Program-made: the position numbers and the translations under genes
The notes under the pieces: generated by a model
The model's input: the letters and a program-made list of their open reading frames with translations, nothing else
The model's database searches: none
What the model was told of the DNA's origin: nothing
Source of the DNA: Holacanthus passer
Taxonomy: Eukaryota > Chordata > Actinopteri > Pomacanthidae
Direction of reading: 5' to 3'
Length of the DNA stretch: 64,000 nucleotides
Assembly: GCA_025331565.1 (NCBI GenBank)
Contig: JAFREQ010000104.1
Span: forward strand, 186,001-250,000
Shown: positions 26,801-37,815 of the stretch, one piece after another
Position numbering within the stretch: position 1 is the stretch's first letter
Layout of the letters: each line of letters begins with the position of its first letter

Positions 26801-28813
26801 ACAGCTGATGCTCTAATCGCCCTGGATCTATGCGATCCATTTTTCAGCTGGAGAGAAGCTGCCGTCTTCCCCGGGCCCAGATGGTGTCATTACTGTGGTA
26901 AGGCTGAGTGATTATACACCGCTCACACTGGGAGAAACAATGGTTGAGAGTTCTATAGGCATCTTTCCTGACACACACTCCCTCCCTCTCTTTCACACTC
27001 ATCTCCTCTCTATTCTCACTCTTCTCTCTCTCTCTATTATTTCTAGTTTGCTTCATCATCCTTTTTTTTTTTTTTACTTTACAATGCCTCTGTGTCTACA
27101 TTTTCTGGTCCTCTTCACTTTTGTCACTTTCATCCCCTCCCTGCCTCTCTTTTCACTTTCTCTTACATAGGTAGACAATTAAAACCGAGAAGTCTAAAAG
27201 CTTCTTTGGGTACACACACCCACGCACATCCACACATATAAGCATGAACTTGCCTGCCTTGCACACACATGCACACTCACAGCCCAGTGCTTTGGATATG
27301 GATTAGGCAGCCAGTAGGAAAAAGTAGCCGACATGTAGTGAATCATTGTAAAGGAGACTTACACTTGTAAGAAAGAAAAACCTTTTCAATGACTAGATAA
27401 AAAATGCAAACCAGTGATAAAATGTATATATTACTGCATGAAGTTCCGTTACATCTTACTTTCTTTTCAAAACGTGATTTGGGAAATCTGGCATTGGTTT
27501 GTATAATTGGTCAATGGCAAAAAACACAAAAGTGTTCTAGGAATGTAGAATTACAGTGTGAGACTCAGGCATAGTCTACATTTTCCTCATATGACACAGG
27601 GCTGATAACTTTGACAACATTGCCTGTTTTAGTGTGTGTCTGCCTCTTAAGAGATGGCTCTGCTGCAAAAAGTGCAATGCAAATAAAGATAATTCATTCC
27701 TTCGTTCATTAAGCCATAAACAATCTGTGTGGTGTATATGGACAATGCAGTGCTTTCAGTGAACCTTTTCATGCTTACTGCGCAATCATCAAGTTGCTGC
27801 CACAGGTGTTTTCTGGTGTTTTACCCATCTATTAAGGATGTCCCTTGTATGTGCAATCAATGCACTTAATATGTTTTGTCATCATTTATTTTGCTAATAT
27901 TTATCAAACATCAAAGAGGACTCTCAGTTTTCTATGACATGACCTCTCAGCTAAGCGCACACATACACATTTATATAAAGCATGTGAGGATGGGACTGAA
28001 TTAGACATATATAACAGGCACGATTCTTTATTACCATGCTGACGTTGTTGAAGCCGAGGCTAGTAGTCGTAAAACGTAAATGCACAGCAAATAACAACTT
28101 CAAAACTATTTTATTAGAATCAAAAAGTAATTTAAAGTAGGTGGCTGGACTTAGTCGACTGTTTGGCCGGCAGCTGGTGTTTATGGAAAGCTCTGACAGA
28201 CCAAACTCAAATCAGTGGTAGGTTGAGATAGGGACAGCTGACTGGAAGCCGACAGGGTGGCATGGTCACAGAGCATCAACCGGAGATTTTGTTGCCAAGC
28301 TATCTTGTCAATCCTAGCTGGCAAGAAGAGACCAGTGAGCGAAGTAATCTCTAAGACAAAGGCCAACAAGTTGAGAGAGTGACGGAGAGAGCCGTGACAC
28401 ACCTGTCACACCTCTGACAGACCAGGAGTCAAGATGGAGAGGGTGAGAGGACAGAGAAGGAGAGAGGAAAGGAGGGAGGATGTTGAGGGAGGAGGGCAGA
28501 AGAGAGAGAAAGGCAGTGCAGTGAAAGAAAACATTGCCATGGCTAGAATCCCCCCCAAAAAATATATGAAACGAAATAAAAGATAAAGGGAAGCAAAGGG
28601 AGCCAGTGGTTTGAAACACAATGGAGTGAAGAGTGGGCTAGAGCTGCAGTCTGTGATCTGCTGGGAATTGAGGAGTGGGGAATGGAGGGGGGGGGGTCAG
28701 ATTTTGTTATTTTTCCCTTTCATGGTCTATTTGGTTTGCCAGACCATGCAGCTTAAATACCCTCCCCTCCCTCCTCCTCTTACCAGCAGCAGTGCAAAAT
28801 CATGTTTGAGGCC

Positions 28814-28816
<3 letters not shown>

Positions 28817-28848
<32 letters not shown>
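28817..28848. repeat. (AC)16 microsatellite
   Basis: Uninterrupted 32-bp tract. A shorter CA tract follows at 29042-29058. Confidence 0.97.
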
Positions 28849-28851
<3 letters not shown>

Positions 28852-29289
28852 TGCATATACAGTAGATACAGTGTCACGCAGGCAAACAAACACAGACACA
28901 TATGATGTGCACATATCAACGAATAAAGACGTGGACATTTAACGCTTCAGAGTATTACACGATATCTAAATTATTAATAAAACTGTGGAGTTACGCTTAG
29001 CATGTCCTGAGTGGTTTGGAACATGCTTTCACACAAGGCTAACACACACACACACACATCCACACATACACACAAAGTCATACCAGTGTAGACACACATT
29101 CCCAGTTTTCCTTCTAAGCCATTTAATCCCTCATCGATCCACTCGCTTTCTGGGACTCTCTGTTGCACTGTACATCCTAATAGTCTCTTTACTTTTTTCA
29201 GACTAGCAATACACACTCCTCCTTTCTTTGTCTTTCCTGCTTTTCTCAAATGCAACCTCCCCACCCGCCCTTTCACTCATCTTTACGTT

Positions 29290-29935
29290 CTCTCCAGCCT
29301 TGGCTATTTCGCCAGCCATACAGGACCTTCTTGCCACTTTCTTCAGACCTACTCCCACCCTTGATGTTCTCCCTCTAATGTTTCTCTTTTTCTATATTTC
29401 TTAATGGCTCTCTCAGTATTTCTGTCTGCTTTTTATGTCTTGTCTCTCTCACCTCTCTCTGTCCCCTTTCCCCTTCCGGTGACAGAGAGCTGTCCTCGTC
29501 TCCAGCTGAAGCCCACAGTTCCCTAGCAGCGGCATCTGCTTATATAACTCAGTTAGCTTGTGTATTTCAGATGCTGGTTTGCTCCTGGTTCCCTCATCTC
29601 TTCCCCTTGTTGTTCTCTGTCTCATACCTCCCTGTCTCAGCTGTTCCTACCCGCCATACACTCCACATTCTTCCCCACCTGTGTTCCCTTTGCACACTTT
29701 CTCATTTTAATGTCTTTTTGTATTACAATTGTCTCTTTCTCTCCGCCACATCTCTTAGCTTCGCTCCCTCTCTAACCGCCCCCACCCATTTGCTGTCTGC
29801 ACTCATTTTCATTCTCTCTTGTTCATCTCCACTCTTGCTCTCTTCCTTGTCACACTCGCTCCTTTTCCCGTTCTTTCCTTTCTGTCTTTTTTCGCCCCTC
29901 CCTCTCTCACATGCTCTCCTCTCTCACACCTCCTC
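29290..29935. repeat. Long pyrimidine-rich stretch
   Basis: About 650 bp of the plus strand is dominated by C and T (CTCTC, TTCTC, CCTCC units). It supports a 192-codon frame (29571-30149) of Leu/Ser/Phe/Pro composition that is best explained by this bias. In the CELF sense strand it is a purine-rich tract. Confidence 0.7.
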
Positions 29936-30426
29936 CAGCATGTTGAGATGGGAATCGCACAATGCCAGGCAGGAGAGGGGGGCGGCGGCGTGCCATTTCT
30001 ACATAGTATTCACACTTCCTCTGGTGAGGATGCGAGGGAGCACTGCAATGTTTGGAGGGAGAAAATATGTGGCAATATTTGTCACAGACACACAACTGAA
30101 GGTTATTCAGTGCCACCACTTTGCACTGATAACTCTCGAATATTCATAAGGATAAATAAAATTGCACTTGAGCTGTTGACAAACTAGTCTGAATCCTGAA
30201 ATCCGAAGTTTCACTCACACACACACAATTTAAATACTCAAAGTCACTAATTTGGTGCCATCCAGGGTGCGGTATTGCTGAGAAGACAGCACCTCTGTCT
30301 CTACACGCAAACATGGCAAAGTGCCTAGACTTCTCATAAGGATGTGAGGAGCGAGGAGCGGCACAGGGGGAGAAAGAGGAGAGAGAGAGGGGTAGAGAAT
30401 TGGTAATGCACTCCCCCAGCATACAG

Positions 30427-30603
30427 CGAGCCGCATGGAGGAGCCAGATAAGACACCCTGGCCCCTGCTCTGACTGCTGGAGTAAAGCCTCTCCACCGAC
30501 GCGAGCGATGACTGCAAGGCTTTGGCCGACGCTTCGCTCTATCCATCTATAGCCCAGTGATGCCTCTATTACAATGGCTGCCCCACAGCTACGTGGGCCC
30601 GCG
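30427..30603. promoter_or_regulatory. Small CpG-rich block
   Basis: Twelve CpGs occur in about 177 bp, including ACCGACGCGAGCGATG and GGCCGACGCTTCGC, followed by GCGCCAGCTG and TATAATTAGAGG. No exon or start site is recognised. Regulatory function is only suggested by composition. Confidence 0.25.
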
Positions 30604-30726
30604 CCAGCTGCACAGGATTATAATTAGAGGAACCATGAAGTGCCCTGGACACTGGCAATTGATCTGACTGACAGTCCAATATTTCCACCAGGGAAATAAA
30701 CCTTGGTTTGCCACTGAGGCAAACGT

Positions 30727-30794
30727 GGGAATGGGGATTGGGAGTGTTGTGGGTGTCGGGTGAACGAGGGGGGAAAAGTGAAACGGGGGGGGGG
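30727..30794 (+). other. G-rich tract ending in G10
   Basis: Several GGG/GGGG runs have loops mostly of three to eight bases, followed by a ten-base G run at 30785-30794. It is close to, but partly outside, the usual G-quadruplex spacing rule. Confidence 0.45.
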
Positions 30795-31380
30795 ATTTGG
30801 GAAATTTTTCCCCTGCTGCACTTTTTGTGTTTTCCATTCTCACTTTAGGTTTCTAACAGAAATGGAAGACTGATTGAGTGCATATGAGCCTGTCAGTAGA
30901 CAACACTGTGCATGCATGTGGGTGTGCTTTTGTGTGTGTGGATGGTGCTTTATGATAGAGACTCTTATTCCCATTTTAAATTCAAGTAGCGCCTCCTCTT
31001 GCCTTTAAAAAGCAAAGTCTCGTTTGTTGTAGCGAGTTATTCTTGCTCTTAATAATGTCTAGCCTTGACAAGGGTCTTCCAGCAGATGTACGAGCAGGCG
31101 CAGCCACATCTGAAGAGGGGAACTACACTTAACAGTGTCAAACCCATCTGCTTTTCTATCGCTCAAAAAGCAATATGTTGTGTGGTGACAGTTTTCTATG
31201 GTAAGACTGAGTGCTGTTTTGAGCAAATCCAGGTCAGCCTGACAAATACACAGGTTTGTGTCGACATTTTGGGGTTGTTCTAATGTTTGCTTCTGTTGTT
31301 TCCTCTGAGGCTCCGGGGAGGCTTTCAGCTTGACAGCATCACTACAGTTCCCAAAAGTCTGCTGCTAGGTCACATGCCCA

Positions 31381-31437
31381 GAGAGAGACAGAGAGAGACA
31401 GCTGGAGTATGAAAGGAGAGAGAGAGAGAGAGAGAGA
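31381..31437. repeat. GA-rich microsatellite
   Basis: GAGAGACA units followed by an uninterrupted (AG)11 run at 31415-31437. Confidence 0.92.
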
Positions 31438-32639
31438 ATGAGAGCAGCAACAACAAAAATGGAGGATGATGATAACTTGAGACAGATTTTAAGGCTGTGA
31501 AATGTTTATGAAGATAAACACTGGTCTGGCTTTTTACATACTGGATATTCCTACATTCTTCAGAAACAAACCTACTTCTGGTCTAGCGTACAATACCCAT
31601 GCGCAGACAAGTCTGAGTTTCATAATGCAGTAGTTCACACGGTCATCCACACGTTTGGCTTTTTTGTCATTATATCCCTTTTGCCTGTATAAAGCCAGAT
31701 GGTACTGTAGGAGGTGCAATGCATTTCAAAATGGAAGCCTCTTTTATTAGCATACATACAGTATGGTACATATCAAACAGAATTTTTATATGGCAACGCA
31801 GTCATTAATGTACTGCGTTTTTTTTCCCACTCCACTTTGTGCATCGCATCATTAAAATTTGAATAAGAAAAAGCTTTAATGCCTCAATATCACAGATTGT
31901 CTGAATGCAACAAAACTTCACTGGGACTCTATTCACTGACACAAAGGAAAAATATATGATGGATATAGGCATATTATGAACAGGAAAATACAATTGAACT
32001 ATTATATTATAAAATAATACGTGGTAATATTTTAGCTTTGTTCTGCACTTTTAACATTTCCCAGGAACATATTAAGCACTACAAAGTTTATACAAAAAAA
32101 TGAGTAATTTGAATTCATTTTAACTGTTCTCTTGTCAATGTATTATTTACTGATATCAATTTTGCATTGGCACATTGCAAATTAATAAAGTATGAATGCA
32201 GCAAGAGGAAAGCGATGAAGCACTGATGGAAATGACACCTTAAACTGCCACTCAGTCAGATACATGAGATATACAAAAAAGAATAATATGATAAGAATAT
32301 TATTAAGAATAATATATTTTTTATAAGACAAGAGGAATAGAAAGATATGTGTATGAATGGGAAGGATTAGGATGCTCTATCCTTTTGAGCTGAGCCTTCT
32401 TCTGAAGTCTGATGCACATATAAACTGATGTAATCCAATACTGAGTGGCTGCAAATATCTGGATCACAATTTTCAAATTTGAAATTCAAATATTTCACAG
32501 AAGGCACTCACAGTCCTTTTGAAACTCTTACGGGGAGACAGAGGGGGGGGCAGAGTGTCGCAATAGGTCAGTTCTCGTGCAAACAGTAGCCTGGATGTTC
32601 ACACTAATGATGAGAAGACCGTTTTTTTAGGGTAAGATG

Positions 32640-33060
32640 GTTTGTTTTGTTCAACCATCACTAGTGAACAGATTACAAGAACGAATTTTGGTTCTGTTTT
32701 CTATTAATAAACGTTCCACAAGCTCTCTTAGCTCTTTTAGTCTGATAAATAAGTAAATAAACAACTTTGTTAAATGCCACAATAATATGTAAACATAGGC
32801 AAAATAGCCATCTACAGCTCACTGTGTTAGCTGCTGAACGAGAGTCTGTCGCTGCGCATCGGCTCACTCGTTCTTCAGCTCAGGGGTGTGTCGTTCGGTT
32901 AGCTGTTGAACCAGAGTCTGTCAGAGAGTGACTCTGAATTGGAAGTTAACTTGGTTCTTATGTACAACTGCGCATGCACCATACACAAGCGGGATTTTGG
33001 ATTTACTCCTGCTTGCAAATCGAGTTAACTCGTTCCTCTTTCAACAGCATTCCTGATTTA
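32640..33060. repeat. Unclassified repeat-like region with iterated GTTAGCTGYTGAACSAGAGTC motif
   Basis: A 25-bp motif at 32826-32850 recurs at 32898-32922 with two mismatches and a 72-bp offset. Related GAACGAG/CTCGTTC pieces appear in inverted orientation at 32867-32878 and 33029-33047. CpG content is higher than in the AT-rich flanks. This pattern suggests a decayed transposon or an internally duplicated segment. No coding capacity is seen. Confidence 0.4.
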
Positions 33061-34229
33061 AGACTTCTTCACTGCAGCGAAAAAAAAATCTTTCTGCACT
33101 GGCTTTTTAACTAACTTGCTGTAGAAGAGAAGCACATAGTTACAGTATAATTTTTACAAGATGTAAGAAATACTGTGATTTTTCTTTTTTTAATCATTTT
33201 CTTTCCCTTAATTTTTTTTCCTTCCTACATTGTCCTGTAATCAAACCTAATTCTTCCTCTCTTACATCAGCGTCCCTCTTCCCACATTTTGTCCTCTATT
33301 TTTCTCTCTTTTTTTCCTTGCCTCTGCTACCCCTGTAGCATCAAGGCTATTCAAAGCAGGCACCCAGTGAGAGCTTCATGTGTCATCTGCCAGGGTGACA
33401 GTAATGCACTATTTCTTTTCATCTTCAAGCAATGCCTGCATTATCAGTGTATAAGATGTATGGCAAGACAATATTAATGGTCTCTTTCTCCCGTGCGAAA
33501 TGAAAGAGGCCTCAGCAAAACAAACAATCTGCTCTTTCTTCTCAAGGAAACTGAGCAGGTATATCAAAGGAGAGTAAAAAATGACCACTATGTGTGCTGT
33601 TTGTCTCTGCCGGGTCATGAGAGGGATGGCTTTCTACAGCAGGAGTGCAGCTATACTTTACATGAGCACGATCCACTGTTGAAGTGTGACCGTGCTGCAT
33701 GGAGCCGTGAATGAGCGCTGACATTATATAAGATGATAAAGCTTAGAGTAATGCTTAGCAAGTATCAAAACGCTCAAGTAAAGCAGTATGTGATGCTGAC
33801 AATGCAGAATATTAATAAGATAAGTAATAAAATCAATTGAATCCTAAGATTTTGTGTTACTGTGCATTGCATCATCATACAGTACATCACCAGTGTCAGC
33901 ATTATGAATCACCCTCTCGGTCAGAATCCATATCCATTCAGACTCAATCTTTAGTCGTATCAGAGTACAAAGAATTTAAAGAATCTGAATTTACTAAAGG
34001 TAGTGACATTTTTTTGACCACAAAGCTTGTGCATGTAGCAACTGGCTGCACAGAGCTCGGGGTCTATTTGTCAGGAACAGGGCATGACTATAAAGGACAG
34101 AGCTGTCTCTCTGCATTAAAACAAAATGTACTAGAATAAGGGGCTTTCCACGTGAATGAGTGGGCGCACAGTGATTTAATTTCTCATGCAATGTGGTGGA
34201 CTGAGTAAAAAACGGTTCAGAGGGCGAAT

Positions 34230-34640
34230 GAGAAGAGAAAAAAGCTGGTTTGAAATTAAGGCATGGAACCCTTTTGGCTAATTATAAAGCATAAGCTTAA
34301 TTGGACACCAAAACGGTTATTTCATATCCATAATCCAGTGAATGCATTTTGATCTATTTTTTTCTATCTGCTCTCTTTATGCAGATCTAGATTTTAATGA
34401 GCCTCTCTTAAAAATTATGCACAGAGAGCAAGCAAGTCTGACGGAGAATAGGTTAGGAAAAGTGCATTAATAAATTACCCTTCCTGTCTGTATTCATTCT
34501 TGTCACGAACTACTTTACCCCTGCTGATTCTATGCCTTCATTCCAGCCTGGAATAAGGTCTAAACAGGAAGGTGGGGCAGATTAAATCCCTTTTTATTTA
34601 TTAGACATAGACGTTTTAATAATAACGGTTTATTGGAAAG
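34230..34640. other. Candidate conserved non-coding element
   Basis: Repeat-free block with GGCTAATTATAAAGCATAAG, TTTAATGAGCC, AAAAATTATGCAC and CATTAATAAATTAC words. It resembles enhancer-like intron sequence; function is not shown. Confidence 0.25.
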
Positions 34641-36510
34641 CCAACGCTGTATTCAGCTGTTTATAATGCTCTCACATCCTGGTAATGTATGGAAGGGCTA
34701 TCTGCTGCTCAGGAGATATATTACAGCGAGAGATACCTCCCAAGCAAGTTATTAAAAACACTAAACCATTAGCTTGTGGAGCTGGGGCTCACTCCTCCTT
34801 CACTCTCCTGATCTCCTCACTGCTCTCTTCTCCCGAGAGCCTAAAATTAGACAGAACATCCCTGACACGCGCACACACACACACACAGCAACACACTAGC
34901 CTGCACGCACACCCACACACACAACTATTTATAGCGCATTACTATAACAGTGACCTATTTGTTTGGTTTCTGAACTGTCAGGGCCACGCATTTTATACAG
35001 TACACACTATGTGCTGAACATGTGAGATTAAATTAGACACTGCATTAGGAGCGCATGTCGGTTAGAGGAATTTGACTTTATGTCCCCCGGTTTCAAACAC
35101 CCATTTATACAAACTGGTACACTACATACTGCTGCCTCCACCTATACTGGGGAACAGATTCTTTGTCTGCCGCCCATTGATACAGAATCCAGATACTGGA
35201 TCACTATACTTTATTTAAGCAGGACTAATATAAAAGAGGTCTGTCTGGTCTTAGACAGAGTGTTTGTAGGCTACGGTCTGGCTCCAGGGAAGCCTGCGGC
35301 GCTCTAGCACCAACGGTCCCAAAAGGACTGCCACCACCGCTGAGTGAGGAGAAAAATGGCTTTGAGACACAAAGATGGAAATATGTTAAAAGAGGTAGGG
35401 AGAGAGAAGGACACAGAGTGAGAGAGAAAAGGTGACAAAGAGTTGGAGAGAAAAGACATAGAAGAAGGATGGTGAACAGAAGACAGGCCTTTAAAATATT
35501 TCCATACTAAACATAAAGACAGGATGAGGATATAAAATGGCATATCCCCTGTGATTTACAGTACTCAGCAGAGCAATATAATGCATTATCTTCATAGCCC
35601 TCATTAATTAGCCAAGTGAAACAAAAAAACACAATGTGGACAAAAATGTTTAACTTGTCAACAGCTCTGGGAGAGCTGAAAAATACTGTTACAGCCAGGC
35701 CTACATCGGTTCAGGTAATTCAAAGGAGTTCAGCAGCATGACAAAAGACATAAATCAAAGGTATGCATTTTGGTTTATACAAAGGCTGAGCTAAAATTAC
35801 AGGTCAGAAAAGCAATTACTCTTTTCTGAGGCTGTCAAATCGAATAAGAAATGTATTTTAGACAAAAGACGGAAAGCAGTCGACTAGATGGGTGTCATAA
35901 CACGCTGCCGTGTTGCCCCGAGGTGGTAAGAATTGTTCTGCCTTGCAAAAAATATTTTCTTTAATGTGCGTATTTTACAGCAAACAGTCGACGGCTCTCA
36001 TCACACACGATTCATTCAGGTCACATGTGTTAAATTGTTGACCATCCCACTGCTGCTATGCATTGTATCTCTCTCTCTCTCTACTACCCCTAACAGCCAG
36101 ATGGAGAAGATAAAAGAAATAAGTTTGCATAAAACAGATTTCAACACATTCATGACACATTCTAAAGAGAAACAGACAAGCTTAAATCTAGAAGTAATGA
36201 TATCACTGGTCATTTCAGGACCATGGACAGAACCACAGGCAGCAGAGATCAGTACTTTCTTCTTACAGTTAATCTATTAATGTAGCGTCACATTGTGGTA
36301 AGTAGTATTCATTGTTTGTGTCATAGTTTAGGCTATTAAAATACTATATCTAATCGCTTATGACTTAAAAAACAGTACAGACCATAACATATTGTGTCAG
36401 ATGTCACAGATATTTGATTAGCAGCTTAAACCTATAGCATGACAACATAATTGCAACTCCACTTTCGCCCGCACACCCTGTCATTATGCTGCTGGAAAAA
36501 CAATGCATAA

Positions 36511-36540
36511 GCAAACAAACAAACAAGCAAACAAACAAAT
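36511..36540. repeat. (CAAA)n microsatellite
   Basis: Seven CAAA-type units with one CAAG. Confidence 0.92.
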
Positions 36541-37022
36541 TAAAATAGCAGGCTACAAAAGCATATAGCCCTGATTTTGGAAGCCAGCATTCCAGTTAAA
36601 ACCTCCATCTGTTGAAATGCATTCCCGAGGTGCTCCTAGAAACTGTGAACGCCCACACACAGAAACCTCTGCCAGGAGAACAAAGACAAACATTTCAGAA
36701 CCCCCATGCACCTCTCGCACCACAGCGCATGGAGAAGAAAAAAGCTTTTCCCCCTGCTAAATATATGGGCTTGACGTGGGAGCGTGTGGGCTGGTGAAAG
36801 CTCAAGATGCAATGCTTTACTTCAACACAGCTCTGCAATATTAAGACAGCCACATCTCTTATCATTTTTTCCCTACTCTGAACAATATTCACATTCCCAC
36901 AACACGTAGCCTAGTTTAGTAGGATACAGTACATTTATCTCAAATATTTTAGGGGGAACAATGGGGAAAGTGTCGTGAATGATTTCATTAATTTTCTAAT
37001 AACTGTGTTAAAGAAGAGCACA

Positions 37023-37068
37023 AAGAGATTTAAGCACATTGAAGAGATTCAATGTACTTAAATCTCTT
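37023..37068 (-). other. Near-perfect 46-nt hairpin (21-nt arms, 4-nt loop)
   Basis: The left arm 37023-37043 (AAGAGATTTAAGCACATTGAA, split here as AAGAGATTTAAG plus CACATTGAA) and right arm 37048-37068 are reverse complements at 20 of 21 positions around the loop GAGA. On the plus strand the single mismatch is C against A. On the minus strand, the CELF sense strand, the same position becomes a G-U pair, so that RNA would be fully paired. The stem is shorter than a normal pre-miRNA and lies between unrelated flanks. Confidence 0.85.
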
Positions 37069-37470
37069 GGTACTTAGTGTTCCCCTGCTGTCAGTGTTGC
37101 TCTCCATAAACATTCACAAACATGTCCAAAAAAAGATTTCTATACTATAATAACCACGGCCCCCAGTCCATTCATATTTATACTCAACATCAAAGGGAAG
37201 ACGCAATGCATTAGAGCCCATTTTGGCTCAAGGGGAGAAGCCATTTCCACAGTTTCTCAACGGGAGAGCAAAACTGCCTTCATCCTGTAACCCGTGGCAA
37301 TCCTAAATAACCCAACCACTGCGATCAACAGTCAAACAAAGACATGTGAGGCATTGATGTTAATTTGATTCACTCTGACCAAATGGCTCTCAAACGGAGG
37401 GCCAAAGGGCCTCAAGGTTTAACTCTGCAGGCACAGAGACACAGGACACACACAACTGGTATTTTTCACT

Positions 37471-37563
37471 ATTTTCTGCCATTTTATAGACTAAACTATT
37501 AATTGATTAATCAAGAAAATAACCAGCAGACTAATCAAGAATGATAATAATTGCTAGCTGGAG
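37471..37563. mobile_element. Decayed end of a widespread fish interspersed repeat (ATTAATCGATTAATCGAG type)
   Basis: The order ATTTTCTGCCATTTTATAGA, then a TTAATTGATTAATCAAGAAA stretch, then GACTAATCAAGAATGATAAT and TTGCTAGCTG follows a repeat end very common in teleost genomes. That end is usually written in the opposite sense as GGGCTGCAACTAACGATTAT. CpGs of the consensus have decayed to CA/TG here, indicating an old insertion. It is probably a DNA transposon end; the class is not certain. Confidence 0.6.
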
Positions 37564-37726
37564 TCATTCAATTCGTTTCCATATGCTCACAGCTACACAC
37601 TGATGCAAAAGTACACATTAGAAGGAATTGTTGAATTGTGGAGTGTCACTCAGGAGCAACCTTTCTTCAACCTAATGTAACCCCCCCCACTCAAAAAAAA
37701 AAACATGCATGTTCCTAGTAACTAGT

Positions 37727-37815
37727 AGAACTGGGTGATATGGTTGAAACAAACACAAATTTTGTCAGTTTTTAATTGCAATTTGCTTGGAATTATTAAT
37801 AACAATCAAACATCA
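37727..37815. mobile_element. Probable remnant of a GGGCTGGGCGATATGG-type repeat end
   Basis: GAACTGGGTGATATGGTTGA resembles the CpG-decayed start of a common fish DNA-transposon-like repeat. The sequence after it is AT-rich and too decayed to classify. Confidence 0.35.

Larger units (their letters stand above)
23853..30426. other. Non-coding stretch, partly low complexity
   Basis: A GGCAGRCAGG-type purine-rich part at 23930-24080, unique sequence to 28.4 kb, a GAGA-rich part at 28430-28520, and the pyrimidine-rich stretch at 29290-29935. No gene is supported. Confidence 0.5.
30795..37022. other. Non-coding stretch including a very AT-rich part
   Basis: 31740-32480 is notably AT-rich with iterated AAGAATAAT at 32280-32325. 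A repeat-like block follows at 32640-33060 and a candidate conserved element at 34230-34640. A Cys/His-spaced frame at 33337-33477 is treated as a finding, not a gene. Confidence 0.5.

Noticed and set aside
29571..30149. 192-codon plus-strand frame, the longest in the window
   Set aside because: Most of it is the translation of a long C/T-rich stretch (Leu, Ser, Phe, Pro). There is no domain, no clear splice sites, and a second frame is open over the same bases.
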